From Icerya purchasi (Eukaryota; Arthropoda; Insecta; Hemiptera; Monophlebidae), in the NCBI GenBank assembly GCA_039619475.1, contig CM077116.1, forward strand, positions 299,874,464-299,938,463: a stretch of 64,000 nucleotides of DNA, read 5' to 3'. Of this stretch, positions 37,292-48,959 are shown in pieces. Under the pieces are notes generated by a model. That model saw only the letters and a program-made list of their open reading frames with translations, was not told where the DNA came from and made no database searches. The position numbers and the translations under genes were made by a program. Each line of letters starts with the position of its first letter. Within the stretch, counting starts at the first letter, position 1.

Positions 37292-37862
37292 GAATCCATT
37301 TTTCATCTACTTCACAGTGTCCGAATGATTTGAAATTTTTAATAATTGTCAGAACCTGATGACAATGCAATATTATGCAGAAAAAAAGTACCTACACCCA
37401 TAAATTAACTAAAATAATACAAATATTTATAGACGGGGTAATTTTTATTTCCCACAAAAACACAGCGGCTTGTCGAATGCAACGAATCATCAGTTGGTCT
37501 CATTATGTTTCCCGCCACGATGCGGCGGCTTGGAGAAAAAGATCATAGCCGGTCTCATTATGCTTTTCACCACAATGTGGCGGCTTGACAAAAGTAACGT
37601 GTCTGTAACCAGTCTTTTTCTCCAAGCCGTCGCATCATGGTGAGAAACATGAAGAAATCGGTTGAAGATCCATTGGTTCTGTCAAGGCGTCGTGATTTCA
37701 TGGGAAATAAAAATTATTCCGTTAGTAAATGTTTACATTATTTTAGACAATTTATGGGTGTAGGTACTTTTTTTCTGCATAATATTGCATTGTAATCGGG
37801 TTCTGACAATTATTAAAAATTTTAAATCATTCTGACGTTGGGAAGTAGATGAAAATGGATTT
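37292..37862. mobile_element. Foldback element with about 165-bp inverted arms
   Basis: Left arm 37292-37461 (AATCCATTTTTCATCTACTT ... TTTTTATTTCCCAC) is inverted at 37698-37862 (GGGAAATAAAAATTATTCC ... GAAGTAGATGAAAATGGATT). The arms share TGCAATATTATGCAGAAAAA and ACCTACACCCATAAATT. The centre holds two or three diverged units around GCGGCTTG and GGTCTCATTATG. No coding frame. No certain target duplication. Confidence 0.7.
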
Positions 37863-38224
37863 AGATTGCTGTAATTGTATTGTTGAATTTATGGACAGAG
37901 CAAACTGCAGATGCAACGGAATAGCGCAAGTATAGCTTTGGTTAAATGCAGATAATTATTATAATCAAATATGATCCTTCTATTACAGTTCCTTCAAGAC
38001 TAAAAAATTAAAAATAATATTATAGTTAAAAAACTAAAAACATATGCTTTATATGTAAGATGTGCTAAAAGCGTAAAATAATTTAAGTTCTTTTACAATA
38101 CTAACCTAAGAATGCAGAGGACATAAATAATTATTTCAATTCAACATAAAGCATGGGGTGGTTTTATATCATTTATATTTGTTAAGGGACTGAATGACTA
38201 CTGACAAAATCACCCTATGCTTCA

Positions 38225-38522
38225 TGGGCGTCGTCAAGGGTGGCCAGGGGAGGGCCGTTGCTCTCCTGGAGCCGAGAAACTTTTTAATGAACTGGCCATG
38301 ATGAGTATTCATAGGTGCGTAATAATGGACAATTTGGAAGACTTTTATAATAAAATAGTAAAGCAATTTACTAGAAACCCACGAAAATTATGTTTGAATT
38401 AAGATTTTATTCTTGTTTAATAAAATATTAAGCCTTTACAAATTCGAAATTTTATTTTTCCATAAATTCATATCCTCTTTCTATGCCCCCCCCCCCCTCG
38501 GCTCATCGGCTGGCGACGTCCT
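38225..38522. mobile_element. Possible small MITE with GGCGTCG-CA ends
   Basis: The left end GGGCGTCGTCAAGGGTGGCC is roughly inverted at the right (GGCTGGCGACGTCCTTG, giving GGACGTCGCCAG on the minus strand). A C-run of 13 lies next to the right end. The interior is AT-rich and has no meaningful ORF. The repeat is short and the target duplication was not found. Confidence 0.4.
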
Positions 38523-38549
38523 TGACAATGAATAGTCATTTATTCATAT

Positions 38550-38883
38550 TAGGCATGGGTAACTCAAGACACAGTTACATCCTTGGAAATGTATTCACAA
38601 CACAGCCGGATGTATCTCCCATAATGTGCTTTAAATATTTCAACTGTGAAAGACATCACACAACAAACAAATATTGTCATTCTGGATACAGTCGGATGTA
38701 CCTCTGGCGGCGTGATTTAATATATTATAATTGAAAGGCGTTAGCTATGTGTATACATACTGTGTTTAGGGGCTGTTGTAGGCCGAAATTTTAATCTAAC
38801 GTTGAGAAGTGAATATACATCTGTAGTTGGAAAGGACACATATATATCCAACTCCTCCAGCAGAGTTGATTTATGCATCTCTA
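38550..38883. mobile_element. Small hAT-type MITE with perfect 8-bp target duplication
   Basis: The left end TAGGCATGGGTAACTCAAG and the right end, read inverted, TAGAGATGCATAAATCAACT are imperfect inverted repeats of hAT style. ATTCATAT occurs immediately on both sides (38542-38549 and 38884-38891), a perfect 8-bp target duplication. At 334 bp with no ORF it is non-autonomous. It lies 28 bp from the GGCGTCG-ended element. Confidence 0.8.
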
Positions 38884-38891
38884 ATTCATAT

Positions 38892-40722
38892 ATTATTTTT
38901 GCTTATGTAATGATATGCTGAAGGGGAAAGAATCTGATCTTTCTTTTACACAGGAGAAACCCTAAAAAAACGTTGAAAGAGCACACAAGGATGTTACACT
39001 CATGCATTAATTAGACGTAAGAACATAATGTTTGGGTCTAGTTCAGTATGTGAAAGTCAATATATATATATATTTGCAATAGCTACAGTTTCTTCAGAAA
39101 GTTATATCTTCATTGGAACCTGAACAACATTAATCAAACTCGGAAGTATCCTGGGATTATGATGCTAAAAGAAAAAAGAAAAAAAAACAGTATTCCTTTT
39201 TCTGACTATGAGGCAGTTGTAAAGGTACTTGCGAATTTATAACGAAAAGGGATATATGTGAACGATTAGAACAAGATGAAGATTTTTCTGTAATATTTAT
39301 CAGTATATTAAAAAAAATATTTCAGAGAATGAAAAAATGTTGGTTAAAATTAAAATGATGTCTTCCTTTTATGAAATGTAATTGATAGTTCCAGTATTCA
39401 ATTTTCTGGAAGATTCCTGTCATTTAGATTGTGTGGTACAGAAATTGTTTGTAGTGAAGATAAATGGAACTATACAAATGATTAAATATTATAATAAACA
39501 ATATTTATTGCAAAATTATATGTTTCTGAATTGATATTGTTTTCTCTTTAAAATATCTTTAGTGTTGTAATAGTATAAATAATGATTAGTATTTTTGAAC
39601 TGTGGAGCATTATATTATATATTTCTTTGATTAGTGCGCTTACAGGTGAATATTCAAATCTGTAAACACAATCTAGTTACATGAAATATAAACGTATGTA
39701 AATATTGAATTAAAATCCTGTATTTAATGTTTTTTTATTTGTTTTTTTTTTGCTAGGTAAAAATAAAGCTCATAATAAATCATTCATGTTGAGTTTATTA
39801 GAACTTTTCAATATACATTGCCTTTACTGTTTTTCATTTAATAATTTAATTTTGTAATGAGTATTTATTTTTAATCAATAAAACATAAGCTATAATACGG
39901 TAAACAATTGTTATCATGATACTACTATTTTATTTAATCATGAATAATGAAAAAAATAATAATTTCTTAGGCGATCATTCTTTTACATAATTCCCTATTA
40001 AAGTTGCTTAATTGGAATAATAAAATAAAAATTGATAGAATTACTTAATTTATGGAAGTACAATATTTGTGGTGTCTTATTCAGATTTGCTTAAACACTA
40101 TGTTTATAAATCAATAATTGTTTTTTTTTTCAATTATATTAAATGCAAATATCATTTAATATTAAACAATAGTGAAAAGACGTGAACAGCAATATAACAT
40201 GTAATTTACTACAAAAAAAATTAATTTTACACATTTTGTAAATGCGTATTATTATATTTATTACCAAATAATCACATAAACTGATCTACTAACAATGCGG
40301 TTGCTTAGTTTGCAGAAAAAATATAATTATCGCTAATATTATTTGTTTTATGAAAAATTTTGTGAATTAAAAAATTATGTGTTTTTATTTTTGAGTGCAA
40401 ATCGATAAACATCTTTCGATCTAAATTCATTTGGCTGATTTTAATCAGCGCATGCGCATAATGTATTTTTATGCATTTTTTTGGAAACAAGGGTTTAAAT
40501 GAATGCCGGTGAAAGAAAAGTTCTCCCTGTAAATATTTACAATCATGTAAGATTTATTTATTTATTTATTTTTTACAATTTCGGATATCTTTTACTAAGG
40601 TATTGTAATTATTTTTCAGTTTTATCGATTTAGTTTTATTGTGAAAAGTACAGCATATTGTGAGATTAGCTAATATTTAATACTAAAATACTAAAATTTT
40701 TTAACGTTTGATACGATTTATA
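38892..40722. other. Upstream region of the RPC5 gene
   Basis: AT-rich intergenic DNA. Any promoter and 5' UTR of the gene starting at 40723 must lie near its right end. I cannot point to a defined core promoter. Nothing else recognised. Confidence 0.4.
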
Positions 40723-43700
40723 ATGAATGAAGAATCGAAAGTTTTAGATGATGATCCGGTCATTAAAGAGGTATAACAAAATTCTGTATTTTAATTTTTA
40801 TAGTAAATCATTCCTTATTTAATTGAGATATGTTACTGCGGTAGAATTAAATAATGTAATTTTCGTTTACATTTTTTGAGGCCTTCTAATGATTTTAAAA
40901 TGTAATATGAAGATTAAAAGAGCCTTTTTTTTTTAGTATTTTTGTATAGTCGTATACAAAATGTTTTTATGTTTTTTTATAAATTCGTATAGTTTATTTA
41001 ACAAGAATTCAGTTTACTGTTTCATTTAATGTTGTATGAATACTCAGTACACGAGAATTTCGAATTTTGTAAATGTTTATTTCTTAAATGCTATTAAATT
41101 ATTCACGTTTACAGATGAAAATTCATCTCCGTAATATATTGATGCCAATTTTATAATTTAATTTTTTCATTATAATTATTTTCGAAGTTCCGCATTAAAT
41201 TATTTTTACAATCCCAGTATAAATATTAAGAAGCACAAACTTCAGTAACTTCAAAATAATTAGTTTATTCAACCTGAAACTTGACAACTGCATAAGAAAG
41301 AAGCTGTGATTTCGTAAAAGATAAACATTTTTTGGAACTGAATGTTTTCGGGTACTATAAATTTACGAACAAAAAAATATTAAGAATATTTAAACAGAAT
41401 TTAATTGAAATTACACGACTAGCAAATTGAAGTTATGAAATAATGCTCTACATTTTCTCTAGAAGAAAGTGATAACGTAGCAGAATAAAGAAGATGAATA
41501 CACTTGGTTTTCTGTCACTTTTTTCTTTCATGCAGCATCGTAAATTATAATACAATTATTATCTTCTATCTTTAATTAAAAAGATATTGGAATTTTATTT
41601 AATGTATGTAACTCATTAATTGTATATATAAATTATTAATTTTAGGTTCCGGTATACATGTGTAGATCTTTACCGGGGAAATTAAATGTAGCAAAATTTC
41701 CTTATCAAGTTAAAACAGGAGTTGCTCGTGAAAAAACAGTATCCCTTGTGAGTTTTGGTTCATACTTTTTTATGTTAAATTATGGATGTTTGAAAGATAC
41801 ATTTACATGTAAGTAATCAATGAATTTTGTTTGCAGAATGGGTTCTTTTTAAGTTTAAAATAATTGCCGGATCTTAATCATAGAAAAACATGCAAAATTG
41901 TTTTATCTTTTTGTTAGAAACAATGCTTTCGTTACATTAATTTAATTAATGGTGTTACTTTTTAAAAAAGTTTATTTATTTATTTTTTTTTTAGTTTCTT
42001 TTTATATCTTATCCAGAACGTAAATTAAACTTTCCTTTCCCAATTTTCCAATAGTTCAGCTCTTCGTCGTCAGTCTTATTCTGTAAATTACCTTTTAGTA
42101 ATCTATACGCCCAATATATTGCACTGGAAAATCACTTTCTACATCCACATTCATTGTTTTATGAGTCCTCATTTCATAATATTTACTGCAGTTTTAGTAT
42201 ATTCAATTCTAATTATGTTCAATCGTTTCTGTTTGGATCAGAATAGGCTTCCACTGGTAGCCTGTTCTTCGTTTACCGTGTTTTCGGATTAAATGGGTAG
42301 CTTTTTGGCCAGATTTTTATTCTTTCCTGTATAGGTTATCTTTGAATATTTTAAAGCACGCTAAATAACTTCAAATTTTAGACCGTGTATTGGATGTCGG
42401 GGGTTTAACTCCAGTTTAGTTCTTTCTGTGTCGGTCACAACTGTTCTAATTTGCAATGGCCCAGTACCGCAGGTAGAATATGGACGATTACAAATTTCGT
42501 TCTAGTCATCCAGATAGAATTCTGCAGATCTTATGTAAGACTTCGTTCACCTTTATTGTATGAGTGGATGTTCCTTAGACGGCGTAGCTCTATTTGGTAA
42601 TGGAGAAATTTAATGCTAGTGCTGTGGTTTTTAAAACTTCGTTTTGCACCAATTTCGATAAGGTTTATTTAGTAGATTGTTCCGTACTTCTATTTTTTGT
42701 TTAAGATTTTCATAATATCTTTATTCGAGTTTTAACAGTGTTCTAGTTATACTGCATTTCGTTCTAGTTGCAGTTTTCATTTGGTCCTTACGTTTTTCAA
42801 GTGTAAGACTTTTACTAGGGTTTTCTGTGGATTTGGTTTTAACCCATTTTCAAAATAATGCTTATTCAGTTTATTTAATATATGCTAAAGTTTACTTTGT
42901 TATCTTTATTTTTTTCTGTTTTTTTTTTTTAAAGATCCTATATTTGGTGTGTGATTAAAACTATCAAAATTAGAAAACGCAGATTTCATTTTGTTTCAAT
43001 TTATTTGGGTTGCCAAATGAGTATTGCCTTTGATTTAGTATTTGTCAGTTAGTATAACAATGAAATTGAAATGTTGATGGCGTTGTATCGAATTTTTAAA
43101 ATATTTGAAACAGCGTATCAACTGTTCACTGTAATAAAATGTAATTTACTATAAAATTAATCAGTGAGGCTAAAATTTCATTGTGATTTAGGCTTGCTTC
43201 AGATGTTGATCACGAATTCCGCGCGTTTATCTCTACCGATATTTCTTTGAGTTTCCTTTTCAGCTAAAAATAAATGAATTAGTGTTTTTCGAAAATACAG
43301 TAAGCGCATTATCGTAAAACTCGAAGTTTTCTGTACAAGTGGTGAAAATTTTAACGCTGTAGCGCAAGCGGCGCGCTCGTACAGACCGATCGGGTAAAGG
43401 CATATCGATGGTACCCTACCAACTTTTTTTCGTTTAAGAAATGTGGCGTGCACGGAACGGCAACACTGAGTTCGCAGAATTACAGTACATCGCTGGAAAG
43501 ACGACAGAAAGAGCAGCTTGTGATAAAAAAACCGGTGTCGCTAAATTGTATTTAACACAGACAGGAAAGGTTCGTGTATCACGTACACGTCCGTTCGCAG
43601 TAAAAACAAAGAATTTTCGATGGCGGTGAGTGCGATTGATGATGTGCTGATTTCAGTACGGCAAGAACAACGTTATGTTGTCCATTTTTTGTTCTTACAG

Positions 43701-46700
43701 AAGAACAAATCGTCGAAGTGTTATGCCATGTTAAAAGAAATGTACAATGAGGAAGCAATCCGGGACAGGCGGTATACCATTGGTAGGCGCGGTTCAAATC
43801 CGGATACGCGACATGTGCTCCACAACCGTCGAGCAGGAGGGTGAGTGTTCCTCAAACCATTCTGACGTGTTCCACTGTGTTCTGGTAGTGTCCCGCAATA
43901 GAATACGAAAAAACACGACGCGGAAATGGGTCGAGCGGTGGGATGAATGTGTTCGGCATGGCGGACAGTACTTTGAGAAGGATAGAAACGTCGAAAAGGA
44001 ATGGACGATGTTCGTAACTGTTGAATAAAGTTTTGATGTAGTTTTGTCGTTTTTTTTCGTCAAAAGTTGAGGTAGGGTACCATCGATATGCTTTTACACG
44101 ATCGGTGGTACGTTCGGAAGTGTCGATTGAGCTACATTGCTGAAATCTTCACCATTTGTACAACAAACTTCAGGCTTTACGATGATGAGCTTGAATATTT
44201 TTTCGATTTTTTTTAAGAGCAACGCGAGGCACAGTATGATAATTTTGGATCAACGTATGTATATTTATATTTTAATTTTCTTGTTTAAATGAAAATAGTC
44301 TATTTAGGTTTCTTGTAGATTTCAAACATACAATACTAAATTTTGTCTCTAGCTGAAAATGAAAAATTTTCGAAAACGTTTCTATTCATATTTATTGTTA
44401 TAAGTGTTTATAATTTCATTATTTTACTAAACAGTAATATTTGTGATCGTTTTTTTCCCTCTTGTCCTGTGTTGTAACGTTGTTTTCTGATAATATTGGA
44501 CACTGATGAAATTCCTTTTCAAATATAATTATTATAAAAACAAATTACCCATTATATTATAAAATGGGATTTAGATTGAGAAGCAACATGGTTTACTTAT
44601 AGCCACCTAAGTAATCTTGTCTTTAACTGAGTAATTATCTGAAAGAGAACTGTAAAAATAAATTCTAACATTAATATAATATTAAAGTTTTGACTTTAAT
44701 CGAAAATGAACCAGTTTGTTTTATGAATTAATCAAATATTTGTTATTAACTTTTTGCTTTATATTTTACATAAAAATATTTTAAGTTTCAAATGTAAATT
44801 GATTAATAAATAGGAATATTGTAGTAAATCATAGTTTAATAATTAAGGCGTTCAACTACGAAATTGAAGATTACAAGTTTGAATCTACTCAGCCTGAAAT
44901 AACTAGGTCCCAGAGAAATCTGCGGAAAGAAAGAACTGATCTCATATTTCCTTTATAAGTATATTATAAACATTAACTTTAAAATTCTCAATTCCTTATC
45001 AAGGGTAGTAAGGGACTCGTTTTTTTTTACGAAATTAATAAATTAATAAATTCTTTTATTACTCTAGGGCAGAATAAAACATGAAGCAAATATAATAGAG
45101 TTAGACTGTAATTTGGATCCTACTAGCGATTTTACTAATGCTGATAAGTTAGAAACTTATGCTGAATGTAATAAGAGCAGTAGCAGGTAACATTTATTTG
45201 ATAACAAAATAAATTATATATTATGATTTTGGTGCAGAAAAAAAGCAAAAAATCGGTTTCGAAAAATTATTATTTAAAATAAGTATTATTTCTGCAAGAC
45301 ATACGCATTATTTATTTGCACGAGTGATTTGTTACATAATTTGTGCCTGAATAAAAATATTTATGTGATTATTTATTTATACTTTCGTTTTACGAAAAAC
45401 AAGAAAATTTTAATATTGGATTCACCAACGATTGTATATTATAATGATACAGCTGATAAATTCTGATTACATTTTGTTAGCATCTGAGTCACCGGAAAGT
45501 TCTTCGATTTAATTAATATTTGATGATCATTCGCATACAGTTTTATAGGAAGGTCTAGTCGATAGTTTAATAAGATCAGGTATAAAAATGAAGGGGAAAA
45601 ATTTTTTATATATAAAGTTGAAAATGTACGTTTTAGGCTGCGATATAAATTTCCTGTTCGAGGAACTAGTTGTACATCGGAAAAGGAATTGAAACAGTAT
45701 GTGTTTATGATAATGGTGCAAGAAAAAGTTTATTTGGTTCAGGCCGGAGATTCGTATTTATTTTTTCCAAATTTTAAGTCTTCTGATAAATCTGATACTA
45801 CGAAATCAACAAAGAAAAGCAACAAATCGCCAGTCGAAGGTAAAAATGACTCTTAATTATAGCTTTTTGAATATTTTTAGTTTTTTAATTTTTTTTTTTT
45901 GAATAGATGATTTCTTTTTTTTCTTATAGGAAATGGTGAAGAAGAAAATAAAGTAATAAAAGAACCAGTTACTGCAGTAACAGTAAAATTTTCTCAAGAC
46001 AATTCTTCCAAAACTCAAACTAGTCATGAAATGCATTCAATAACGAAATATTTTGAGAAACTAAACCAAGAACCTTGGATCGATTTAAAATATTTTAGTT
46101 CCTACAATCCTTATTCAATGGTAAAATATTTTTTGTTTTACTACTGAATTAAATTATTTTGAAATACTTTAGTCAGATCCGTATACAATTAAGTGTGATA
46201 ACAAGGCAATATTTTTATATCAGCAAACTGTAAAAGAATTTTGAAGTAATATTCACTACATCTATTTCGTCATAACCATTGCGAAAAAATTTACCTGTAT
46301 GCACAGTGATCATTAAAAATTAACACGATTCTTACGAAGCAATACTGACATTAACTAAATTAGAAATATAAATTACTATAAAACATACAATACCGGTATA
46401 AAACATTAAAAAAAAGAACAAAAAACAAACGGCATTAATAAAATAAATTTTTAACCAAATAAAATATTCTTTTATAAGTAACTCTGCTGTAACAGAAATT
46501 GCATAAAAAATTCGAGGGTTGTTCCAAAAGTAATGCGCAGTTGGCTCTAACTTAAAAAATATTTATTGAAAAGATACAAGCGATTACAGACCTTCAGTAT
46601 AATCCCTTTTGTTATTAATGCACGCTTGGCAGCAGCGTGGAAGTGCGTGATTTCGTTCAGCGTCCCGTTCTTATTTAACATCCTAATCTGTCGGGACACT

Positions 46701-48386
46701 TCTCTTCGGAGCTCTTCCGGCGTTGGGAAACGCACCCTTCGAATGGGTTTCTTCAGCTTGAGGAAGAGATCGAAGTCAGGTGTGGGCTCAGATCAGGACT
46801 ATAAGCTGGGTAACGGAGCTGTTTCCAGCCGCAATTTTCGAGAAGTTCGATGATCGGTACACTGAAGTACGAACACACCGATCAGTTGTCTGCATTGCCT
46901 ACAACGCCTCGCTAAAGCGCGCTGTGCATTACTTTTGGGATAACCCTCAAATAATAGTTTAAATGAAATCATAGCTCTCTATTTTAAAATGATTTCATTG
47001 ATAATTAAATTAAAGTCAGATGATGATTTTCGGTATTGTTGTAACGATTTATCATATCTTCCTACCAGAATTTTATTTTTCATCAAAACCAAAGATAAAA
47101 TTTGATGAGATGTAAATTAACAAGTCTACAAAACAAAAGAATTCGGAGATATTTTTTATTATTTTTAAACATTCTATGGAATTCCGGTGCTTACCAACCA
47201 CAGATGATCTACAAAATAGATTTTATTTCTCAAATTTACCTTTTTTTTCCCTTCCTCGGACTTTCATAAGGTTCATTAAATTTATAGAAATAATGCTGTT
47301 TTTAGTATTTTAAATAACGTAAATTTTAAACTGCACAATGTTATTTGTTGCGAGTTGTTTATTTTTCGTAAATAAACGATAATAACAAACGTATAAATAC
47401 ATGTAACAGCGAATATATTTATTTTTTTAAATACAACGCAAAATTATTGGTTAAAACGGAAAAATAAGAACTTTTAAATGAAAAAAATAAAATTACAAAA
47501 AGCTTCGAAATTACTTTATTTTTCATCGGAAACTTCATTTAGAAGTTTATAATAATGAAATAAAAACATGAGAGTTAATAATTCTAGTTTGCTAATCAAT
47601 AAACTTATTTTAGAAATATTTCGGAATTAATGGGCATGTTATTGTTGAGAAAAATTATATTTTTTCCATTACTAAAACTTTTCAAGTTATTTTCTATGTA
47701 AACGTTTATTATTCTAATTATTGGCGCGTTCTTCAAGTTGCTTGTGTTTGTTTTCGACGTTTGTATCTGTTATTTCTTGGATTTTTTTCAGTTTGTCTGT
47801 TTCAATAACTTTTCATGGCCTTTGGTAATATATTCAGTTAAACTTATTTTTTGTTTCTTAACTACTTTTTGAATTTGTGTTAAATCTTTTCTTTTAATTG
47901 GTTTTGGACATATAATTTATTCGCATCGCTTCTTTCGTGTGCTGCCTGATACATACTTAACATTTTACGAATTTTTCTGTCTTTCTTTTTTATTTCTATT
48001 TCAGCTGAATATGTAATAGGACTAATCGTCTGTTAATAGTTTTTATTATTATTGTTATTATTGTTCAGAGTGGCCATCCAATCGGGAATAAGCCGGGAAT
48101 TTTGTTGTAAAACCGGGAAAAAAGTACAAATACCCAAAAACGATATTATTAATAAGAAGAAATCATCTGAAGCGAAAAATTAATGCATTTTTTAATATAA
48201 TTTACTTAAAATAAATTCCAAAGTTCTTTTATTCATATAAAATATGCTGCGGTGGTGAAATATTACTAATCGTAACAAAACAAATTTTGTACAATTCTAG
48301 TAATCAAGAAATCGGGAGGTTTTGGACTAGGAAAACCGGGAATTTACCGTGAATTTAAAAATTATATTTGAGTGGCTATCATATTG

Positions 48387-48428
<42 letters not shown>

Positions 48429-48632
48429 TGTAACAATGTATTTTTTATGTATTAGAAAATTATAGAAAGATTGTATACAAATAAACATCCGGGGAAGGAG
48501 ATCTCATTTTCGCTGAAGCCAAAACAGTTTGTTAAATTATTATTTCCAGCTTACCACGAAAAAGATGTTCCTTTTGGATTATTTAAACCAAGAACATTGG
48601 AAGACAGTAACGAAGAAGTTATAGATTTATGA
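40723..48632 (+). CDS. POLR3E: DNA-directed RNA polymerase III subunit RPC5 (short, Rpc37-like)
   Basis: Six coding exons, all GT/AG and in phase: 40723-40770, 41646-41747, 45068-45186, 45637-45839, 45930-46120 and 48456-48632, giving 279 residues. Family landmarks are DDDPVIKEVPVYMCRSLPGK at the N-terminus, the segment RYKFPVRGTSCTSEKELKQY, VYLVQAGDSYLFFPNF, a charged linker, then VTVKFSQDN and EPWIDLKYFSSYNPYSM. RPC5 pairs with RPC4 as the TFIIF-like module of RNA polymerase III and acts in the nucleus in tRNA and 5S transcription. Human RPC5 is about 700 residues with C-terminal winged helices. This protein stops where yeast Rpc37 (about 280) does. The ATG at 40723 opens exon 1 just before the conserved segment. 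Further alternative 3' exons cannot be excluded. Confidence 0.85.
43303..44189 (+). mobile_element. Deleted mariner element with about 130-bp inverted arms
   Basis: Left arm 43303-43432 and right arm 44058-44189 are inverted copies; the core GCATATCGATGGTACCCTAC is shared exactly. Inside, one frame gives a mariner N-terminal helix-turn-helix (VRQEQRYVVHFLFLQKNKSS, then KCYAMLKEMYNEEAIRDRR, 43650-43775). Another gives a mariner C-terminus (RKWVERWDECVRHGGQYFEK, then a stop at 44026-44028). The catalytic middle is missing. Arms this long are unusual for mariner, whose terminal repeats are usually about 30 bp. In the RPC5 intron. Confidence 0.7.
44836..45027 (+). mobile_element. SINE fragment, same family as 12711-12969
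   Basis: Contains AGTTTGAATCT (B-box-like), CAGCCTGAAATAACTAGGTC, CCCAGAGAAATCTGCGG and TCAAGGGTAGTAAGGGACT, followed by a T-run. These match the other copy in the same order. The A-box end is weak, so it may be truncated. It ends about 40 bp before exon 3 of the RPC5 gene. Confidence 0.55.
46509..46953 (-). mobile_element. Deletion-derivative mariner element
   Basis: Terminal repeats: TTCGAGGGTTGTTCCAAAAG at the left, and the inverse (ATTTGAGGGTTATCCCAAAA) at the right; both continue into AGTAATGC(G/A)CAG. On the minus strand the interior gives GWKQLRYPAYSPDLSP, then RFPTPEELRREVSRQIRMLN and ITKGIILK. That is the mariner YSPDL motif and the transposase C-terminus, with a shift between them. 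The N-terminal two-thirds is deleted, so the element cannot move by itself. In the RPC5 intron before the last exon. Confidence 0.75.
47720..48030 (-). pseudogene. LINE ORF2 fragment
   Basis: The minus strand reads AEIEIKKKDRKIRKMLSMYQ, then AAHERSDANKLYVQNQLKR and DLTQIQKVV. The string 'KLYV-R-GG-RGL-IQ' is a conserved part of some LINE ORF2 proteins downstream of the reverse transcriptase. No other domain is attached. In the RPC5 intron. Confidence 0.45.
48066..48380 (-). mobile_element. MITE family A, short copy (reverse)
   Basis: Starts CAGAGTGGCCATCCAATCGG, followed by AATAAGCCGGGAATTTTG, and ends ATATTTGAGTGGCTATC. It is the reverse complement of the copies at 21511 and 53871, with the same roughly 500-bp interior loss. 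A (TTA)n microsatellite follows at 48387-48420, just before the last RPC5 exon. Confidence 0.65.
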
Positions 48633-48951
48633 ATATTTCAAAAATAACTTTTAACATGCCATTTTTTTTTCCTGTATGTGTATATATAATTTACGTGTAC
48701 CGGTATTAATTTTTTTGATTTATATTATAAACAGGTAAAAAAAAGAAATACCAAATATAAAATTAGTTACTCCTTGTATTTCCTTATAAATAGATACTAT
48801 TTGTTTTCGATTCGAGAGAGTTAATTATAAAAAAGAAATTTTAACGGAATTATTTCTAGAAAAAAAATTATAACTAAAAAAAACGAGATGAAATGATGAT
48901 TTTGTATTAAACGTTTAAAAGGAACTGGAAAATAATTTGAAAATATATACC

Positions 48952-48957
48952 AATAAA
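48952..48957 (+). promoter_or_regulatory. Candidate poly(A) signal of the RPC5 gene
   Basis: AATAAA 320 nt downstream of the RPC5 stop codon, the first canonical hexamer that I noticed on this strand. In such AT-rich DNA the hexamer is common, so this is only a candidate. Confidence 0.25.
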
Positions 48958-48959
48958 AA

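Larger units (their letters stand above)
41748..45067. other. Intron 2 of the RPC5 gene
   Basis: Besides the mariner palindrome and the SINE listed separately, the part 42000-42900 is less AT-rich. On the minus strand it shows scattered LINE-like scraps (for example HGKRRTGYQWKPILIQTETI), too broken to classify. The remainder is AT-rich without features. Confidence 0.35.

Noticed and set aside
43441..44063. Several open frames of 60-93 codons on both strands as genes
   Set aside because: Only the plus-strand pieces with mariner motifs make sense; the others are shadows within the deleted mariner element.
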